Assembly (NCBI RefSeq): GCF_051014445.1
Contig: NC_135147.1
Span: forward strand, 29,912,479 to 29,976,478
Direction: 5' to 3'
From: Colletes latitarsis
Lineage: Eukaryota > Arthropoda > Insecta > Hymenoptera > Colletidae
Length of the DNA: 64,000 nt
Shown: in pieces, positions 59,825 through 64,000 of the stretch
Layout of the letters: the number at the start of each line of letters is the position of its first letter
Position numbering within the stretch: the first letter of the stretch is position 1
The notes under the pieces: model-generated
What the model was told of the DNA's origin: nothing
What the model saw: only the letters and a program-made list of their open reading frames with translations
The model's database searches: none
Position numbers and translations under genes: made by a program

Positions 59825-62141
59825 GACGCTTCGAACCTACAACGAGTCCTTAACCCCTTAATAATTCGCCAAAAATGATTTTTCTTTACGAGGATAATGG
59901 ATCGAAGTATATTTTAGCATTTTTTTTTATCAAACAATTTAAAAGTTAGAGAATGTATCTTCCCCGTATTCTGTGGAACGTGCTAGTCATTAAAGGCTGC
60001 GTAAAAACAGCATCGTGTTCCGGTCAAAGGAAGAAGCTGTCGTTTATCGGGCGTGTCTACGTTGAAGAGGAGGAACTGGAGCGTCTCGATATCCTCCAGT
60101 CAGTATGCGTCGCAAACCGATGAGTCGGGAACATTTTTATCGCGGCGTTGTTCATTCCGTATCGGACGTCTTTGCGTGCTGTTTCTGCTCTCTCCGCCCA
60201 GCGGGTGTACCCGTCGACGATCGATCCGAGTGTTTCGAGGCAATCATCCGCGCGAGCTTCGTCACGGACGATCATCCAGGTAACTGGACCAGCTGCGTCC
60301 GTCATCAGCGATCCATCGGTCCAACCTGATACCGCGTCATTTTCTTTTCGAGGCTTTACGCGATCCTCTTCGCGCGTTTCTATCGCTAGATTTACGCGAT
60401 CTCTCGATTCGGTCTCCATACTCGAAGTTACAGAAATTATAAATACTACTTTTCAATCTAAAAAAAAAACGTATTCGTCAATCTGACGAATTCAAGTGGA
60501 AATAGGTAATTAAAATTGCACTCGTACCGTGGGTTACGTGTACACCAACTTCCGCCATTGAAATCGAGTAATCATCGAACGAACTGTGCATCACGGCAGC
60601 TATAGCCAAAGGTATTCATCCTATTGCAACAGCAAAGTGGTACATTTTCGAATGAAAGGGAAAAATGAACATCGAACCTGTGCCATTTGCGTCACGACGA
60701 CTTCAATGAGTCAGACACTGTATTCGCATTATGCAGATTATGACTAGTAAAATCGACGCTGAGTATTTCATTCTATAATTGAAATTTCGAATCGTCCATA
60801 TTTCTCCCAATAAGTCTAGAGGAAGACGAGGAGGGGGGTACAAGAGTTAACGATCGCGATCGTCGATCGATTACGGTCGCTCCAAGTTCATCGTCGCCCT
60901 TAATCAACGGCACCCGACCCAGTAGAGGAACGAACCGTGAAAAATTATCCCGTTTTCCACCCTTGTATGGCGCAACCTCGTTTCAGCACCGTTTCTGTTC
61001 ACCTTTGCGCATTCGTCGGCCAACGACACCGAAAAAGAGGGGTCGTAAGTACGACCCTAGTCGGTGTCCCGACGAGTCGTGGCCTCTAGTCGACGAACTG
61101 TGCGCTGATTTCGCAGTCACAGCTGTAGAAATAAACGGGGACACGCGGGTTACGTTATTCTCGAATCAAAACATTCGTAAAGCCCTCCGCGCCGCTATAA
61201 AACGGCTCTCTTTCGCGCCGCCATTTTTCCTCTTCGCCGCGAACAGCGGTATAACCTAAAAAAATTTAAGAAAACACGTGCTGGACTAATAGCAGATTCT
61301 GATTGTGATTCAGTTGCTTTCGATGCTTTGAATACGTCTCTTTTGACGATAACTTGTAATATATTTGTATTTCGGGTCACCCGGTACATTACCGACGACA
61401 AAAGGGTACACCGACAATTTCTGTTGCATTATTCGACAGAACGAAAATTTATATTTTTACGTATATTTTTACGATACCACGTCCGGACAGTTTTCGTTTC
61501 ATTTTTATTCCACTCGCGGGATCGAAGGATGTTCGTGTAACGTCGAAAACTGACGGATGACGCTCGTATTTCACGGATTTAATTTTCAACGGCAGCTGCG
61601 CTTTCCAAACGGCCGATTTCGCAATAAACGTTAGATAGCGTCGCGAGAGCTGTTCAAACATTGCTTCTGTAACGTATGGCGTTAAAAACCGATGTCCCTA
61701 AAAAGCAAAACAATCACCGAAGAAGAGGGTCAACTCTATCCGTTAACGTGTACCGGATGTATCCTTCGAACCGGAATTTCCCTACGACGACCACCTGGAA
61801 TTCGTTGCATTGCCCTATTTTTATCAGCGTCGTTTATTTTCTCAAGAATTTCAGACACCGGTTAAGTTTATCTCCTGCACAAACACGCCCGAAGATAATT
61901 TCCCTTCGAAAATAGTCGATAAGGGTCCTTTGCGTTTGGTCTTCGGAAGACACCCTCAAGCTATTTCCAGTTCGGTTCAGAGATAGATAAAACTTTACTC
62001 GTATTATAGGTTAGGTCACAGCATTAATATCGTTAGTTTTATATTATTTTACAGAGAAATCACAAAGTTAAGCTATTTACAATCTTATAAATATTAAAGT
62101 TCAGTAAAGGTTTAAGTTAAACAAACACGATGTAGATCGCC

Positions 62142-62155
62142 GGTCACCGGTGACC
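62142..62155. repeat. 14-bp palindrome GGTCACCGGTGACC, copy 3
   Basis: Identical core; the flanks (GATCGCC before, ACCATGACGGTC after) match the complement of the copy 1 flanks, so this copy appears inverted. Confidence 0.85.
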
Positions 62156-63096
62156 ACCATGACGGTCAACGCGTTAATAATGGAGAAATGGGAAATGGAG
62201 ACGGTCTGGCTTGTTCAAAATGAACAGGCCACGGTTACATAAGCAATATTTACGTCTCCTAATGGTTTCTAATGTGTTTTCGTTTTTCTGATAGTCACTC
62301 GGTAACCTACTGAATAATAGATGGCGTATTTTCAGACGCAATATGCATCCCAAATAAGGAAAGTCATATCTAAAAAGGGGATAGTATATGGTCAGAGCAT
62401 TTGTACGTGACTGGACTCGTCCATCTGTCGTATTTCTTTTCTCTGGGAAAGAACAATTCCCAAGCAGAGAGGTTATCTTGAAACTATGAGAGTGTATGAG
62501 AAATAAAACATAAAGATTACGAATGGCACGTCTCGCAGTTCCTTAAGAATTACGCAATTTTAATCTCAGCTAATTTTTTCCGAAGCCAACATTTGCAGAG
62601 CTATCCAACTGTCTCTATTTGCACACAAGCGAAAGGAAAAAGGAGGGTACGCATACAGAAGGTGCTTACGCACATCCGTATGAATTCGTTTCGTTCCTTT
62701 CGCGTCCAAAATTTAACCTCTGCGATACGTTCCAGACGTTTAGAAACGTTCATTATTTCTCGACTTGTTGCTAGATTCACCCCCTTAAGCACTCCCACGC
62801 AGTGTCCATTCTAGTCATATTATTTTTATTTCTATTCGTCGAACATTCTGACATAACCTCTTCAGGGATACTAGTACTAAGGTTCAGCCTTCGTATGGCT
62901 ATAATTGTGTAAATATTCGTATATAAATTTCCCAATTATGTAGCATAGACAGACTACGTCAAGTAATAAATTATTATAAATTTTAATTCAGTTTGTACGA
63001 AGCAATTCGTCCCACAAGAGGTTAAAATTATACAGGAATGATGTGTTAATAGGACTAGATGTGTCGTTCGTGCAATCTATATATTAATACGTATAA

Positions 63097-63633
63097 ATGT
63101 TTAAGTTATCCAGCATTTTTTTAGATTCAGAATTTTCGCGTTGCTTTTGTATTGCAAATGACCCCCTTGCTCGGGGAAACGCTGTTTATGCGAAACGACT
63201 GCACTGTATTTGGAGGCGTCTGTCCTCTGACGGCGAACAGACGAAGCAAAACCTACACGGCAAGACCGCGATCCAAACAGTCGCCGAGAGGGGTTGTAAA
63301 CGCGGCTTTTTGTTAAGGTTTCCAGCGATAAGATTTGCATGTTCGCACGAACCGAGCGTTCTCTCATGGTCGGTTCATGGAAATGGATCGAGCCTCACGA
63401 TGAATTTTCACGAGCCGTCGAGGGGTTACTGGTTAGTGGGATTAACGTTTGCTACGCTCGCAGTTGCGCAGGGGACGTCTGACACGAAACTGGGTTGCAC
63501 TACTTCGCTCGGTTCTGGCCGCAGCCGGAGACCAGGCTTGGGTGCAAGCTGCATAATGCATAGCTGGCACGGGTCGAGGGGCGAGTCGAAAGCTGTCCAA
63601 CACGGACAAGTTTCACCTGTTAAAAAATTATGA
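63097..63633 (+). CDS. Unrecognised open frame in the myosin intron, signal-peptide-like internal start
   Basis: A 178-codon open frame, the longest unexplained plus-strand frame in the window, with no recognised family. The internal ATG at 63400 would give a 77-residue product starting MNFHEPSRGYWLVGLTFATL followed by AVAQGTSDTK, which resembles a secretory signal and cleavage region. The remainder is rich in Gly, Ser and Arg. It may be chance or an exon of an unseen gene; not a confident gene. Confidence 0.2.
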   Translation: MFKLSSIFLDSEFSRCFCIANDPLARGNAVYAKRLHCIWRRLSSDGEQTKQNLHGKTAIQTVAERGCKRGFLLRFPAIRFACSHEPSVLSWSVHGNGSSLTMNFHEPSRGYWLVGLTFATLAVAQGTSDTKLGCTTSLGSGRSRRPGLGASCIMHSWHGSRGESKAVQHGQVSPVKKL

Positions 63634-64000
63634 AACTTCCAGCGCCCATAGTCCGCCGTCGCGATAAATGATACGCAATTTTTTCTCGTCCGGCGAGTTC
63701 ATTCACCAACGACGCGAAACCGATTCCTGAATGTTGTATACTATCTTGCGCTTTTATTTCTAGGTTTATCGGTCGATTTATTTTTTTCTTTATTTGCGTT
63801 TTTATTAGAAATCTATAAGTATCTAAATTTATATTCTGAGCTTGCAAACTTGAAAGTTTCCGATTTAGATTCCTTCTGCTGTTAGAACGTACCCTCAATT
63901 TTCGAATGTTTATTCTGATTTTGCAGCCCCGTTAGTCTTAATTGCCGTTTCAAGCGCTGCGGCCGCGACAAACACATTCCGATGATCCAATAGAAGGTTG

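Larger units (their letters stand above)
55015..64000 (+). other. Myosin intron 3, running off the window
   Basis: Almost 9 kb with no recognisable myosin exon; the expected next block (leading to the GESGAGKT P-loop) was looked for in the translated frames and not found. Contents noted: a two-copy repeat at 58018-58265, three perfect GGTCACCGGTGACC palindromes, a TAGGGTGTCCCAGAAA fragment at 59146, and a 178-codon plus-strand open frame at 63097-63633. Confidence 0.6.

Overview
The window is nuclear DNA of an insect, most likely a hymenopteran. It has GT-AG introns, small 5' exons separated by kilobase introns, AT-rich introns and CpG-rich promoters. Four protein-coding genes are recognisable by comparing translated exons with remembered family features. 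No database search was run, so names rest on family recognition.

Layout. (1) 887-11834, plus strand: the alpha (catalytic) subunit of the RalGAP complex, complete except for its first coding exon, which lies upstream; 26 constitutive exons plus two frame-preserving microexon candidates. (2) 14947-16968, plus: Presenilin, seven coding exons, both catalytic aspartates and the PAL motif present. (3) 30382-19081, minus: a kinesin-3 of the KIF16B/Klp98A type, 16 exons, about 1328 residues, with motor, FHA, coiled coil and PX domains. It lies tail-to-tail with Presenilin. An alternative 3' end at 23041 would replace the PX domain by a hydrophobic membrane tail. (4) 39268-55014 and beyond, plus: the first three coding exons of an unconventional myosin, spread over 16 kb. 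The last visible exon codes the start of the motor domain; the P-loop exon lies outside the window.

The interval 33.1-38.7 kb, between the kinesin promoter and the myosin start, is a nest of repeats: a TGACC-rich minisatellite, a 39-bp triple repeat, three related units carrying hairpins, a 1.2-kb foldback (large inverted repeat) element with tandem subrepeats in each arm, and a 357-bp MITE-like element. Myosin introns hold two copies of a dispersed element beginning TACAGGGTGTTCGG and three copies of a perfect 14-bp palindrome in their last 6 kb. No tRNA, rRNA, CRISPR array or intact transposase was seen.

Three of the genes act in membrane traffic and signalling: RalGAP restrains Ral, Presenilin is the gamma-secretase protease, and KIF16B-type kinesin moves early endosomes. 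Their adjacency in a eukaryote does not imply co-regulation. The most notable candidates are the membrane-anchored kinesin isoform, the microexons in RalGAP alpha and the foldback element.
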